From the NCBI GenBank assembly GCA_015056565.1, contig SVGB01000001.1:1-64000 (forward strand): a DNA stretch of 64,000 nt, given 5' to 3'. This DNA comes from Butyrivibrio sp. Its GTDB lineage: Bacteria > Bacillota > Clostridia > Lachnospirales > Lachnospiraceae. This document shows, piece after piece, positions 44,981-54,392 of the stretch (the stretch's first letter is position 1; each line of letters begins with the position of its first letter). The position numbers were made by a program, and so were the translations under genes. Under the pieces are notes generated by a model. It was not told where the DNA came from. It made no database searches and saw only the letters and a program-made list of their open reading frames with translations.

Positions 44981-47086
44981 TCAACAGTTTTCATCCAAAG
45001 GCTCGTTAAGTTCCTCTGTTCCTGCAAGGACAAATCTTCCCTTTTCGATGATAACTATAGATGATCCATCAGGTCTGACTGCCCTTATCTCACCAAGTTC
45101 ATCGTATGGAATGGTGATATCTGTGTGACAGCTAAAGTATGCTTCCTGAGGATTTTCTTTTCTCTTGCAGGAGATCTCATTTTCCCTTGCCACAATAGCC
45201 TTCCCATCAGGGTTGTAGCTCACATTGTCTTCCTCATGTGAGTAGCAGGTATCGCCAACAGCAAAGTGAGGTCCTGTCTTTTCTGCAATGAGGATTGGAA
45301 GCTTATCTTCTATTCCATACTTCCTTGCAATGACATATGCCAGGGTGTTGGTTCCTATTGCAAACTCTCCGATCGGGAGCATCTTGTGATTAAAGAGGAT
45401 GTTGTCCTCGATGTACTTTTTGTTTTCGTTTTCATCCTCGAAATTGCTGCAGCTATAGGTGGTAGTGCATCCATCCTTAAAATGGATCTCAAGATTCTTA
45501 AAGAAAAGTCCCTTGAGATAAACACCAGTCACGTGAAGCGTGCCCTCAGTGCCTGTAAGCCTTGGAGATGTGAACACCTCTCCAACGGGAATATTTACAT
45601 CTGCAACACAGTTCTCGAAGTTTGTCTCCTTGGACTTGTCATTAAGTTCTCGCAGGCAAACCTTCATATCTGTATGATTATCGCCCATTCCCTTAACAAG
45701 CACGTACTCTGCTTCATCAAGGACATCCACAAGCTTTTGCTGAATTGTCTGATAGAGCTTGTAATCCAGAGTGTTGATCCTTACTATCTCATCAAAGATA
45801 GTCTTGAAGTTTTCTCCAATCTCAGGAATTGGAAAAGAGATAATGGTAAAGCTTCTTTCTTTTCCTATAATATATTCATTCTGGATAAGAGATGCCTGGA
45901 TCTTGTATTCGCTCACCATCTTCTTCTGAGCAGGAGTTAAATGCACAGCGTTTTCCTTTGGCTCTGGAGAAAAAGGAGTTTCGCCAAACACCTCTATTAC
46001 TGCCGGACCTCCAAAGACTCTGGCCCTGTCCTTGTACTTCTCTCCTGCTGCCCTGATAGCTTCAAGCCTTCTGTTTATCAGCGAACTATCAAGGAAAAGA
46101 CCCTCGTCGTCCTTGTGATCGTAATCAAACTGCTTGTTTGGAACAGCTCCCGTGCAGGCATTTCTCGATCCGCTGCCACCCATGTAGAAAGTGCTTGTTA
46201 TGGATCTGTAGATTGTCGCATCAAGATCGATAGCCTTAAGGTTCTCGATAGCTTTTTTCACGATAAGTTCAAAGCCAAGGTTATAGATAATAGACGCAGT
46301 CTTCTTGATGGTAATGTCCTTACCGGTCGTCTCAAAGCCGATGCGGTAACCCTCTGTAAAGGTAGTTGCCATCTTGTCTATGTCATCCTGGGAAAGAGAA
46401 GCAAGATGCCTTGCAGTCTCAATCTCATTGTCCGTGATATACTCACCAAACTTGTAGAGATATCGAAGGTCTCTTAGGTCGCTATTTGTAATGATATCCC
46501 TAAAGAAAGAGTTATCAGGATCCACGATACTGCCAAATCTCGCCATTCTCTCTTCTTCAGCATAGTCGCTGTAGAACCAGTACATGATCTTTTTGATATC
46601 TTCAGCCTTTGGAAGATATCCTGCTTTATCAGCATCTGCAAACACTGCGTAGATCTCTAAAAAGAGCTCTATGCGGATCACAAGCTCTTCCTTTTTGCCC
46701 TCAAATGCATATCCGATCATGGACCTAAGTTCAAAATAAAGAGCACCAAGGAGCTGTCCGTAGTCTTTTCCCAGCCTTTCAACTGCCACATCAGGGTTGC
46801 CATAGCTCTCACTATAGTTTTCAGGAAGGATGTCCTCAAATAGCGCCTTGTTTCTCTTTTGAAGATCAGAAAGAGAATCCTTATCAGGTCCCCCTGCAAG
46901 CACCCACTTGTAGGTATCAAGGACCATCTTTATATAAAGAGATGTCTTTTTAAAGTAGTCGTCAAACCTATCATTAGAAAGAGACTCATCCTGCATGGCA
47001 ATTACTCTCTCTGCCGCCAGCTCAAGTCTCTCACTAACTACATCCTCTCCACTTTCAAATTCATAAATAAGTTCTTCATTGTTCAT
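44981..47086 (-). CDS. M29-type (leucyl) aminopeptidase
   Basis: 701 residues, longer than the usual 400 or so. The C-terminal 350 residues hold the M29 metal-binding elements: VPVGEVFTSP, EGTLHVTGVYL, LPIGEFAIGTN, EKTGPHFAVGDTCYSHEED and DITIPYDEL. The N-terminal 300 residues are helical and not recognised. It should remove N-terminal residues from peptides in the cytoplasm, using two metal ions. Its start is 2 bp after the stop of the small membrane gene, so it belongs to the pyrE cluster, perhaps by convenience of transcription. Confidence 0.88.
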   Translation of the reverse strand: MNNEELIYEFESGEDVVSERLELAAERVIAMQDESLSNDRFDDYFKKTSLYIKMVLDTYKWVLAGGPDKDSLSDLQKRNKALFEDILPENYSESYGNPDVAVERLGKDYGQLLGALYFELRSMIGYAFEGKKEELVIRIELFLEIYAVFADADKAGYLPKAEDIKKIMYWFYSDYAEEERMARFGSIVDPDNSFFRDIITNSDLRDLRYLYKFGEYITDNEIETARHLASLSQDDIDKMATTFTEGYRIGFETTGKDITIKKTASIIYNLGFELIVKKAIENLKAIDLDATIYRSITSTFYMGGSGSRNACTGAVPNKQFDYDHKDDEGLFLDSSLINRRLEAIRAAGEKYKDRARVFGGPAVIEVFGETPFSPEPKENAVHLTPAQKKMVSEYKIQASLIQNEYIIGKERSFTIISFPIPEIGENFKTIFDEIVRINTLDYKLYQTIQQKLVDVLDEAEYVLVKGMGDNHTDMKVCLRELNDKSKETNFENCVADVNIPVGEVFTSPRLTGTEGTLHVTGVYLKGLFFKNLEIHFKDGCTTTYSCSNFEDENENKKYIEDNILFNHKMLPIGEFAIGTNTLAYVIARKYGIEDKLPILIAEKTGPHFAVGDTCYSHEEDNVSYNPDGKAIVARENEISCKRKENPQEAYFSCHTDITIPYDELGEIRAVRPDGSSIVIIEKGRFVLAGTEELNEPLDENC

Positions 47087-47088
47087 GC

Positions 47089-47433
47089 TCAGCTAAGTCC
47101 TAACACTAAAATAAAAATAATAAATGCAATGGAAAGTGTGTTTAGCACTATTCCAAGATTGGGAAACAGTTTAAAGATGTCCTTCTCCATTCTGGACATG
47201 ATCCCAAGAACAAGTCCCGCAACAGAAAAAATGGCCGCAACCATAGCTGCTGCGGCGTATCTAAGCTGTGCCTGCCCACCGTCGTTGTAGGTGAAAACAA
47301 CGGCGGCTATAAGTGCAGTCACTGATATGCATCCCAAGATGGCGCTCATGACGCCTTTCTCAGGATGTCTGTTGTCTGTAAACATATATCGGTCTCTGAC
47401 CGGTTCAAACTTTTTGATGCGAATCTTTTTCAT
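47089..47433 (-). CDS. small membrane protein, DUF6142-like
   Basis: 114 residues. A charged N-terminus of about 25 residues, and three hydrophobic segments at about 28-48, 60-80 and 92-112. I believe it matches the DUF6142 group of Lachnospiraceae, with moderate confidence. Function unknown. The start is 4 bp after the stop of the 50-residue gene. Confidence 0.75.
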   Translation of the reverse strand: MKKIRIKKFEPVRDRYMFTDNRHPEKGVMSAILGCISVTALIAAVVFTYNDGGQAQLRYAAAAMVAAIFSVAGLVLGIMSRMEKDIFKLFPNLGIVLNTLSIAFIIFILVLGLS

Positions 47434-47437
47434 AAGA

Positions 47438-47590
47438 TCAGATAATTACGTTCCTTCTGCTGCCAAGAAGCTTGGCTCCGCTGATGATAAGAAGTATCCC
47501 TGCTGTAAGTCCAACTACAATAGAGATGACTCCGAATGTTAAGTTTAAAGCACCTGTTCCGCCAAGAACCTTGTATGTACGCTCTTCCAT
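47438..47590 (-). CDS. 50-residue membrane protein
   Basis: Starts MEERTYKVLGGTGALNL and ends SGAKLLGSRRNVII, with one or two hydrophobic segments at about 13-42. Ribosome binding site ggagggg lies 6 bp before ATG. It fills the gap between pyrE and the 47089 gene and all are on the same strand with gaps of 4-22 bp. I do not recognise a family. Short length makes it easy to miss in annotation. Confidence 0.75.
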   Translation of the reverse strand: MEERTYKVLGGTGALNLTFGVISIVVGLTAGILLIISGAKLLGSRRNVII

Positions 47591-47612
47591 TATTAACCCC
47601 TCCAATTACTAA

Positions 47613-48293
47613 TCATGACTTTGCGCCGTACTCAGCATAGTAAGCGTCAATGGCCTTCTTGATATCCGGAGTTAAAAGAACTTCTCCATCAATTGGTCTG
47701 TTATAAAGGTATGAAACAACATCGTCCATAGTTACGATCGAGTGAGCAGAAAAGCCGTATCTTTCCTTGATCTCATCAAGGGCGCTCATGTCTGAATCCT
47801 GGCCCTTCTCCTGTCTGTTTAAGGAAACCATAAGTCCAACGATATCACAGTCAGCCTGCTCCTGGATGATAGGCACTGTCTCTTCGATTGACTTGCCGGA
47901 AGTAGTTACATCCTCAATGATAAGAACTCTGTCTCCGTCACGGAGCTTACTTCCAAGAAGGATTCCCTTGTCGCCGTGGTCCTTTATCTCTTTTCTGTTA
48001 GAACAGTATCTTATCTCTCTTCCGTAGAGTTCACTTATTGCTACTGAAGTAACTACCGAGAGGGGAATACCCTTATACGCAGGCCCAAATAATACATCAA
48101 ACTCAAGGCCAAAGGTATCATGGATAGCTCTTGCATAATAGCTTCCCAGCTTCTTGAGCTGGGTTCCTGTGACATATGCCCCTGCATTCATGAAAAATGG
48201 GGACTTCCTTCCGCTCTTAAGTGTGAACTCCCCAAACTTAAGGACATTGCTGTCCACCATAAACTCGATAAATTCTTCCTTGTAACGCTCCAT
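47613..48293 (-). CDS. pyrE: orotate phosphoribosyltransferase
   Basis: 226 residues. The PRPP-binding signature VLIIEDVTTSGKSI lies near 118-131, and LKSGRKSPFFMNAG is typical of PyrE. It makes orotidine monophosphate in pyrimidine synthesis. Start supported by gaggagg. A strong hairpin with a T tract ends just before the ribosome binding site, so expression may be controlled by attenuation or read-through. First gene of a cluster with two small membrane proteins and the M29 aminopeptidase. Confidence 0.96.
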   Translation of the reverse strand: MERYKEEFIEFMVDSNVLKFGEFTLKSGRKSPFFMNAGAYVTGTQLKKLGSYYARAIHDTFGLEFDVLFGPAYKGIPLSVVTSVAISELYGREIRYCSNRKEIKDHGDKGILLGSKLRDGDRVLIIEDVTTSGKSIEETVPIIQEQADCDIVGLMVSLNRQEKGQDSDMSALDEIKERYGFSAHSIVTMDDVVSYLYNRPIDGEVLLTPDIKKAIDAYYAEYGAKS

Positions 48294-48311
48294 ACCTTAA
48301 AATTCCTCCTC

Positions 48312-48360
48312 AAAAAAATCTGCAAGGTGTTATAACATGCGGATATTATAACACCTTGCA
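48312..48360 (-). terminator. terminator or attenuator immediately upstream of pyrE
   Basis: On the - strand tgcaaggtgttataa and ttataacaccttgca form a perfect 15-bp stem with a 10-nt loop, followed by ga and seven T. It ends the HD-GYP operon and lies only a few bases before the pyrE ribosome binding site. Confidence 0.85.
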
Positions 48361-48389
48361 ATAAGTTATACAATTTACTTTATCAGTTT
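48352..48389. repeat. 38-bp direct repeat, left copy
   Basis: Starts caccttgcaataagttatac and matches 34 of 38 positions with 54355-54392. The first nine bases belong to the terminator stem upstream of pyrE. It lies 13 bp past the stop of the HD-GYP gene. Confidence 0.85.
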
Positions 48390-48402
48390 TAAAAGCTCAA
48401 AT

Positions 48403-49422
48403 TCACTCAGGCAAATGCTGGCGCATAGTATAGTCCTTGTCCTCTTCAATCATCTTTAGCATGATTTCTGCGAAACGCTGGTCAAACTGAGTCCCCATAC
48501 CCCTTTCTATTTCACTTATAACCCGTTCTCTTGGGATGATCTCGCGATAGCTCCTGTTGCTGGTCATGGCATCATAGGCATCAGCAACAGCGATGATCCT
48601 GGCCTCCTCAGGTATGTCATCACCCTTAAGGCCATCCGGATAGCCCTTTCCATCATAACGCTCATGATGCCATCTTGCGCCTGTAACAAGCTTTGGCATT
48701 TCAGTGACGGTGGAAAGTATTTTCGCCCCCTTTGCGGGATGCTCTTTTATCAAAGCATATTCTTCATCAGAAAGTCTCCCAGGCTTGTTGATAATGCTGT
48801 CAGGAATACCGATTTTCCCCACATCGTGAAGCAGTCCCAACATGTAAATCTCTTCCTGTCGTTCATGCGAATATCCATATCTTTTAGCTATTTCCTTTGA
48901 ATACATGGCAACGCGGGTAGAATGACCATTTGTATAGCTGTCTTTTGCATCAATGGTCTCTGCCAGTGTCTGAACCACATGAACTGAAAGACTCTCAAGC
49001 TCTGCAGTCTTGATTTCCACCTCATGATGGAGATCCTTCTGAAGTCTGATAAGCTCTAAAAGATTATCGATCCTAAGCTTTAGCACCTCAGCAGAAAACG
49101 GCTTACGGATAAAATCCCTGGCCCCAAGGGAAAGACCTGTGGTCTCAGATTCTCCATCATCATTAGCTGTAAGGAAGATACAGGGAGTAGTCTCAAGGCC
49201 TGTTTCCTTCTCTACATCCCTCAGCGCCTTTAACGTCTCAAAGCCATCCATTTCCGGCATTCTTATATCCAAAAGAAGCAGGTCAACAGGATTCTTTTTT
49301 ATATAATCCAGAAATATCTTGCCGCTCTTAAGGCAGACCACCTTATATTTATCAGACAGAATGCTGTCTGCATTTCGAAGTATTATGGAATCATCATCGA
49401 CAACAACAATTCTTTCATTCAT
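48403..49422 (-). CDS. response regulator with HD-GYP c-di-GMP phosphodiesterase domain
   Basis: 339 residues from ATG 49422; longer in-frame starts overlap the preceding gene and lack ribosome binding sites. The receiver domain (about 1-120) has DDD near residue 8 and phospho-acceptor Asp in LLLLDIRMPEMDG. The HD-GYP domain has LLHDVGKIGIPD and the full HHERYDGKGYPDGL motif, so phosphodiesterase activity against c-di-GMP is likely. It is the last gene of a sensory cassette with a hybrid kinase, whose phosphorelay probably controls it. Confidence 0.93.
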   Translation of the reverse strand: MNERIVVVDDDSIILRNADSILSDKYKVVCLKSGKIFLDYIKKNPVDLLLLDIRMPEMDGFETLKALRDVEKETGLETTPCIFLTANDDGESETTGLSLGARDFIRKPFSAEVLKLRIDNLLELIRLQKDLHHEVEIKTAELESLSVHVVQTLAETIDAKDSYTNGHSTRVAMYSKEIAKRYGYSHERQEEIYMLGLLHDVGKIGIPDSIINKPGRLSDEEYALIKEHPAKGAKILSTVTEMPKLVTGARWHHERYDGKGYPDGLKGDDIPEEARIIAVADAYDAMTSNRSYREIIPRERVISEIERGMGTQFDQRFAEIMLKMIEEDKDYTMRQHLPE

Positions 49423-49429
49423 CTGATAT

Positions 49430-50728
49430 TTACTCCTCGGGGATATTCCCATACGAAGCAACGGCTTCATCAACGGACATTTTTCCATTGCCCACAGCAT
49501 AAATAGCAGCCCTGAATTGTCGGACCGCTGGGTCCAAAAGGCCGGTTTCTTTGTCACTAAAGCTCCTGTCTTTTGGTATATCTGCAAGTGATGAATAAAG
49601 ATCGTCAAAAGACAGATCATCCACAGGAGCGATCAGGCGCTTTAATCCTGCCATGTTGCTAAGCTCATTTCTGTTTATAAGAAAACGCATGAACTCATTG
49701 GCCATGTCCAGATTCTTGCTGTGCTTATTGACAGAAAAACACAGACTGGTTGAATTAATAAAATATCCACCATCATCGCCTGAGGGAGCAACAAAAAATC
49801 TGTATTTAAAAGGATGTGCTGAAAAGGCCTCAGATTTACTTTCTCTCTTGGCGGTTCCTGAGGCCACATCCCCCGTGGCAAACATCATTGGTACGTCGCC
49901 TTCAAAGAATCTCATTATCACCGAGTCATAATCGTCAGTTATCTCATCCTTACATTTTTCCACATCTATGCAATCGGAGTTTACAAATTCATACAGCCTT
50001 TCCAGTGATGGTCTCATTATCTCTCCTGATGAGGGTTCAAAACCATTCAGTGCATCAATTTTATCACTGCTTTCCATGGCATTATATGCAAACATCGGAT
50101 AAGCAAAGCAATTAAACATCCCCGGCCCGCTGAACTGATCTGCTCCCATTACAGGAGATTCATATCCTGAGCTTTTTAGCTTTTTACAAACTTCTACAAG
50201 TTCTCCAAAGTTCCCAGGGACTTCAAGACCTTCTTCTTCGAAAATGTCCATATTTACCAGCATCCCGGAGGACGAGGTGAAAATAGGGAGCATGACAACA
50301 TCACCTGAATCCGTATTCCATATAAGTGACTCCCTGATGCAGGAATAATCTATGTCAAGGGCGGGGTCTGAAATAACCTCACATGACTCAAACATTCCGC
50401 TGTACTTCTCATTCCCCACCATCCAGGTGTTGGTGGTAAAAATGTCCGGTGGCTCGCTGTTTAGCAGTGCATTGGAGATAACATTATTATAATCATCCAT
50501 CGTTACATACTGGAGACTTGCATTGGGATAATACTCATAAAAACGCTCAAACTCTGCTTCCAGTGATTCAAAGTTGGAATAACTGCCTGCAACTGTAAGT
50601 GAAAACTCTGTATCTTTGTCATACCTTGGAACAAAGCCTTCTTTATCCTTTTCCTTAGCGCCGCAGCCCTGCAAAAGACATACCGCTATAAGGCTCAAAG
50701 AAAATATAGTTCTAAAGGTCTTTTTCAT
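49430..50728 (-). CDS. family 1 solute-binding lipoprotein
   Basis: About 432 residues with lipobox LQGC near residue 22 and an ABC sugar-binding protein fold of family 1 (PPDIFTTNTWM, YPNASLQYV). I start at ATG 50728 (gggg 7 bp upstream); ATG 50734 is possible. No permease or ATPase is linked, and its neighbours are all signalling genes, so it may serve as the ligand-binding part of a sensor. The ligand is unknown. Confidence 0.82.
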   Translation of the reverse strand: MKKTFRTIFSLSLIAVCLLQGCGAKEKDKEGFVPRYDKDTEFSLTVAGSYSNFESLEAEFERFYEYYPNASLQYVTMDDYNNVISNALLNSEPPDIFTTNTWMVGNEKYSGMFESCEVISDPALDIDYSCIRESLIWNTDSGDVVMLPIFTSSSGMLVNMDIFEEEGLEVPGNFGELVEVCKKLKSSGYESPVMGADQFSGPGMFNCFAYPMFAYNAMESSDKIDALNGFEPSSGEIMRPSLERLYEFVNSDCIDVEKCKDEITDDYDSVIMRFFEGDVPMMFATGDVASGTAKRESKSEAFSAHPFKYRFFVAPSGDDGGYFINSTSLCFSVNKHSKNLDMANEFMRFLINRNELSNMAGLKRLIAPVDDLSFDDLYSSLADIPKDRSFSDKETGLLDPAVRQFRAAIYAVGNGKMSVDEAVASYGNIPEE

Positions 50729-50742
50729 AAGCATTCACCCCA

Positions 50743-51513
50743 CTAAAAGTAATTATCCCATCTGTGTGTTTGAAAATAATTATCAATAGTTGCTACTATA
50801 TCATCTCTTTGCATAGTCTTAAGAAGATACCCCTGAGGTTTCAATTTCATTACTCTCATGATACTCTCTCTGTCAGACTTGCCTGTAAGAAATATGATGG
50901 GTATCTCCTTGGCGCTATACTCACTCCTTATCATCTCCATGACCTGGGGGCCTGGTGTTATAGGCATATCATAATCAAGCAGTATCAGGTCCGGACTATG
51001 GTTGGCAAGGTAGGTGATAGCCTGCATCCCCGACTTAACAGCAGTTATGTTGTATTTATCCCGAAGCCAGCCCTGAAGCATCTTAAGGAAAGTCGGATCA
51101 TCATCCACCAAAAGGATCCTTTTCCCCTGCTTAATCTCTTCGGCAGCTTTGGCTATGTACTTGACCTCTTCCGCTATATATTTTGCATCAAAGGGACGGG
51201 TAAAGACCTTTTTAAAATGATCCTGTGGTATATACTGAAAGATCTCTTTAAGTTCTTCGTCGTGACCTATGGCGCACAGAGGCCGTTCCTCATCTACTGT
51301 TATATCCTTTAAGTACACAAGTGTTTCCGGAGAATTGTAAATATAGTCTCCGGCAAGCAACAGGATTATATCGCAATCCTTCTTCTTTTCTTCAATTTCC
51401 CGCACTTTATGCTCAGCAAACTTAGTCATAAAGCCATGTTTTTTCAGGTTACTATCCAATGCCTCAGCCATAAAGCCGAATCCACTGCTTACTATAAGTA
51501 CAGTGCTTATCAT
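50743..51513 (-). CDS. double-receiver response regulator
   Basis: 256 residues. The first half (about 1-125) is a degenerate receiver-like domain starting STVLIVSSGFG, and it lacks a clear acidic pair. The second (about 130-250) is a complete receiver with DDDP, phospho-acceptor Asp in LILLDYDMPITPG and a Lys in GYLLKTMQ. There is no output domain, so it probably passes or buffers phosphoryl groups between the hybrid kinase and the HD-GYP regulator. It lies 2 bp after the kinase gene. Confidence 0.88.
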   Translation of the reverse strand: MISTVLIVSSGFGFMAEALDSNLKKHGFMTKFAEHKVREIEEKKKDCDIILLLAGDYIYNSPETLVYLKDITVDEERPLCAIGHDEELKEIFQYIPQDHFKKVFTRPFDAKYIAEEVKYIAKAAEEIKQGKRILLVDDDPTFLKMLQGWLRDKYNITAVKSGMQAITYLANHSPDLILLDYDMPITPGPQVMEMIRSEYSAKEIPIIFLTGKSDRESIMRVMKLKPQGYLLKTMQRDDIVATIDNYFQTHRWDNYF

Positions 51514-51515
51514 AT

Positions 51516-54329
51516 TTATCTCATTTCTCCGGAAAGAATTGCCGGTATCATCTCATAATCATAATTATCCACTGCTTTTTTTACAGCGTCAACTCGCGTT
51601 GCCTCATCCTCCGGTATTCTATACTTTTCAAGGTTTTCCACAAGATTGACTACACTGTCAAAGTCATAATTGTTGCAAAACTCTAAAAGCGCCCTGAATA
51701 CCTCCTTAAGGTCCTCATCACTTATAAGTGCACGGTCATCCTCTTTATCCTCACGGCATTCCCTCAGAGGTTCAAGGTCTTTTGCCAGCTGCCGGTACTT
51801 AGAGATCAGTTCTCCCAGCTCTCTATCAAGGGTTTCCACATCTCCGCGGTCTCCGGCTTTTTCGAGCCTTGCAGCGAATTCCCCAAGCTCCAGAGCTCCT
51901 ATTACGCGGGATGTACTCTTAAGGGCATGAACCTTTATTGTTGTGTTCTTCAGGTCTTTTGCAGAATAATATCTCTCGATTTCTTCAGCATTTCTTTCTG
52001 CACTGTCCAAATACATCCTGAGTGTTTCCATATAAGATTCACTGCTGCCACAATGAGTCAGACCCGAGCCCACGTCAATTTCCTTAAGATTAAATAAAAA
52101 GTCGGGAAGAACGTATTCATCAGTTCCATCGCCGCAAGATGCAGGAGCCACCTTGCCCTTTGGCAGATATTGAAGCAGCATCGTTTCAAGTCTCTCAACA
52201 TCAATGGGCTTTGTCAGATAATCATCAAATCCTGCTTTGGTATACATCTCGCGCATACCCGATATCGCATTGGCTGTAAGACAGATTACAGGAGTTTCCT
52301 TGTTCGGAGTGTCAGTTATGGCTTTCATCTCCCTGAGGGTCTCTATACCATCTTTATCAGGCATCATATGGTCAAGGAATATTACATCGTAATGCTTATT
52401 GATAAAAAGAGCTATACATTCATCTCCGCTTTCCGCTGTATCTATCTGGAGCTGCGTATTTCTTAAAAGATTTACAAAAACAGTCAAATTGACCGGAGTA
52501 TCATCAACTACCAGTACTCTGGCATGAGGTGCCGTGAATTTTTCCTGATAATGTGTACGCTCAGTTAGAGAGTGCTTAAAGGCTTCCTGAAAATCTCCTA
52601 TTGGATCCCATTTAACAACCACCTGCTCAATCTCGAAAGAAAACACCGAGCCCTTACCATATTCACTCTCAACCTCCAGGTGACTTCCCATCATATCAAG
52701 AAAGCTCTGGGCGATTGTCATGCCAAGTCCTGTACCCTCGATGTTTCTGTTTGTTTTTTCATCAAATCGCTCAAAAGCCACAAAAAGTCTGTCAAGATCT
52801 TCAGGCTTTATGCCTACACCAGTATCCTCAACTCTAACCCCAAGCCTTATCATTTCCGGTCTGTCTTCGATTTTATCAGCTTGTACAGAGAAGGTTATAT
52901 GTCCCTGCTTAGTGTATTTTACTGCATTTGAGAGAATATTGATTATGATCTGTTTTATCCTTATCTCATCTCCGTTAAGAACTGTAGGAATATTCCTGTC
53001 AATGACCAGATTAAAGGTAAGCCCCTTGTCTTCAGCTTTCTTTTGCACCATATTTACAAGGTCGTTAAGAAGGGAAACTGAACTGTAGTCAACATTTATT
53101 ATTTCCATCTTCCCTGCTTCAATCTTGGAGAAATCAAGAATATCATTTATGATGCCAAGAAGAGTGTTGCCCGCTGTTCTTATACTCTCAGAATACATTC
53201 TGATATCTTCATCCCTGGAATCCCTGATAACCATTTCGTTTAACCCAAGTATTGCATTCATGGGCGTACGTATATCATGGGACATGGTGGATAAAAAGTA
53301 AGATTTGGCTTCATTTGCCTGATTGGCCTGCTGTGCAACCTCTGAAAGCTTTCGGTTGTAGCTCATCATCACGATAGAATTGAAAACTAAAAGAAGCAGA
53401 AAGCCACCGGATGCAATGCCAAGAAGCAGCCAGTCAATTGATCTGCTGGCCACAAGATCATCCATGGGTATATAGGCCAGTAGTGACCAGGTTTTCATGG
53501 TTTCAAGAGGAGTGTATGACAATACACATTCCTCACCCTTAACATTTTTAATCGTCATGGTACCTGTTCCACCCGTTATTTCTTTGATCACATGATCATA
53601 TTGCGTGGCTGAGGCTTCATTATAAGACTTGTAGTACTCAAAGAAATTTTTGTTCTTAAAGGACTTACCATGAACAACATAATTGCCTTCCTGGTCTATG
53701 AGACTTATCTCAACGTTCTCGTACTCTCCTTTTAAGAAAACAAGCTTCTGCTCAAGACGGCTAAGAGGAACTACGCGCATCAGAAGACCTTTTTTCAGTG
53801 CACCGTTATTATCAAGAACAGTCACATTTTTTAAAAAAGCTATGGATTGCACTCCGTTTATGGGATTTGTATATGCTCTTGTAAGATTGATAACATCTGG
53901 CTCATCGCTGACACTTTCGATATTATCAAAGATGTTTATCTTATTGTAAGACACAGTAAAGACATCAGGATCTGCCACATTCGCAGTTGTGGAAATTCCT
54001 GATCTTTCTTCACTGTCAAGAAAGATAAGATGTCCCTCTATCTCAGGCGATATCTTGGCTTTTCTGATATAAGATATCGCCTCATCAGCAGTCATAGGGG
54101 TGCCATCTTTTGCTGAACCGTTGACATAGTTTGCCCATATATCACAAAGATGCTGCTCATCTTCAAGGTAGTTGACTATGATCTGATTTGTGGTCATTGT
54201 CATCTTTTCAAAGGCCCGAATTGAATTATGGGCGCTTTCCGCTGACTTGTCATTTGCATACCTGAATATAAAAAACAGTATGGAGCCCATAATGAGAAGA
54301 TTTATTATTATTATCGGCCTTCTTTTCAC
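51516..54329 (-). CDS. hybrid sensor histidine kinase with receiver and Hpt domains
   Basis: 937 residues from a GTG start with gggggtg upstream. N-terminal helix (about 6-24), extracellular double-Cache-like sensor to about 300, second helix (about 303-325), HisKA with STMSHDIRTPMNAILG, HATPase with ILSNAVKYTKQG and EGTGLGM, receiver domain with VIFLDHMMPDKDG, and Hpt domain with KVHALKSTSRVIGA. All parts for a phosphorelay in one chain are present. It starts the signalling cassette; its partners are the double receiver and the HD-GYP protein. The signal may come through the linked solute-binding protein. Confidence 0.94.
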   Translation of the reverse strand: MKRRPIIIINLLIMGSILFFIFRYANDKSAESAHNSIRAFEKMTMTTNQIIVNYLEDEQHLCDIWANYVNGSAKDGTPMTADEAISYIRKAKISPEIEGHLIFLDSEERSGISTTANVADPDVFTVSYNKINIFDNIESVSDEPDVINLTRAYTNPINGVQSIAFLKNVTVLDNNGALKKGLLMRVVPLSRLEQKLVFLKGEYENVEISLIDQEGNYVVHGKSFKNKNFFEYYKSYNEASATQYDHVIKEITGGTGTMTIKNVKGEECVLSYTPLETMKTWSLLAYIPMDDLVASRSIDWLLLGIASGGFLLLLVFNSIVMMSYNRKLSEVAQQANQANEAKSYFLSTMSHDIRTPMNAILGLNEMVIRDSRDEDIRMYSESIRTAGNTLLGIINDILDFSKIEAGKMEIINVDYSSVSLLNDLVNMVQKKAEDKGLTFNLVIDRNIPTVLNGDEIRIKQIIINILSNAVKYTKQGHITFSVQADKIEDRPEMIRLGVRVEDTGVGIKPEDLDRLFVAFERFDEKTNRNIEGTGLGMTIAQSFLDMMGSHLEVESEYGKGSVFSFEIEQVVVKWDPIGDFQEAFKHSLTERTHYQEKFTAPHARVLVVDDTPVNLTVFVNLLRNTQLQIDTAESGDECIALFINKHYDVIFLDHMMPDKDGIETLREMKAITDTPNKETPVICLTANAISGMREMYTKAGFDDYLTKPIDVERLETMLLQYLPKGKVAPASCGDGTDEYVLPDFLFNLKEIDVGSGLTHCGSSESYMETLRMYLDSAERNAEEIERYYSAKDLKNTTIKVHALKSTSRVIGALELGEFAARLEKAGDRGDVETLDRELGELISKYRQLAKDLEPLRECREDKEDDRALISDEDLKEVFRALLEFCNNYDFDSVVNLVENLEKYRIPEDEATRVDAVKKAVDNYDYEMIPAILSGEMR

Positions 54330-54354
54330 ACTTCACCCCCTGGAGCGTAAATAG

Positions 54355-54392
54355 CACCTTGCAGTAAGTTATACAGTTTACGTTGTCAGTTT
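54355..54392. repeat. 38-bp direct repeat, right copy
   Basis: Starts caccttgcagtaagttatac, 34 of 38 positions identical with 48352-48389. The last 15 bases form the 3' end of the cysteine protease gene. With the left copy it brackets the four-gene signalling cassette. Confidence 0.85.

Noticed and set aside
48403..49620. 405-residue form of the HD-GYP regulator
   Set aside because: The extra 66 N-terminal residues are antiphase to the end of the binding-protein gene and do not resemble a receiver domain; the ATG at 49422 begins the receiver.
48352..54392. Prophage or integrative element
   Set aside because: Direct repeats are present, but the segment holds no integrase, transposase, relaxase or structural genes.
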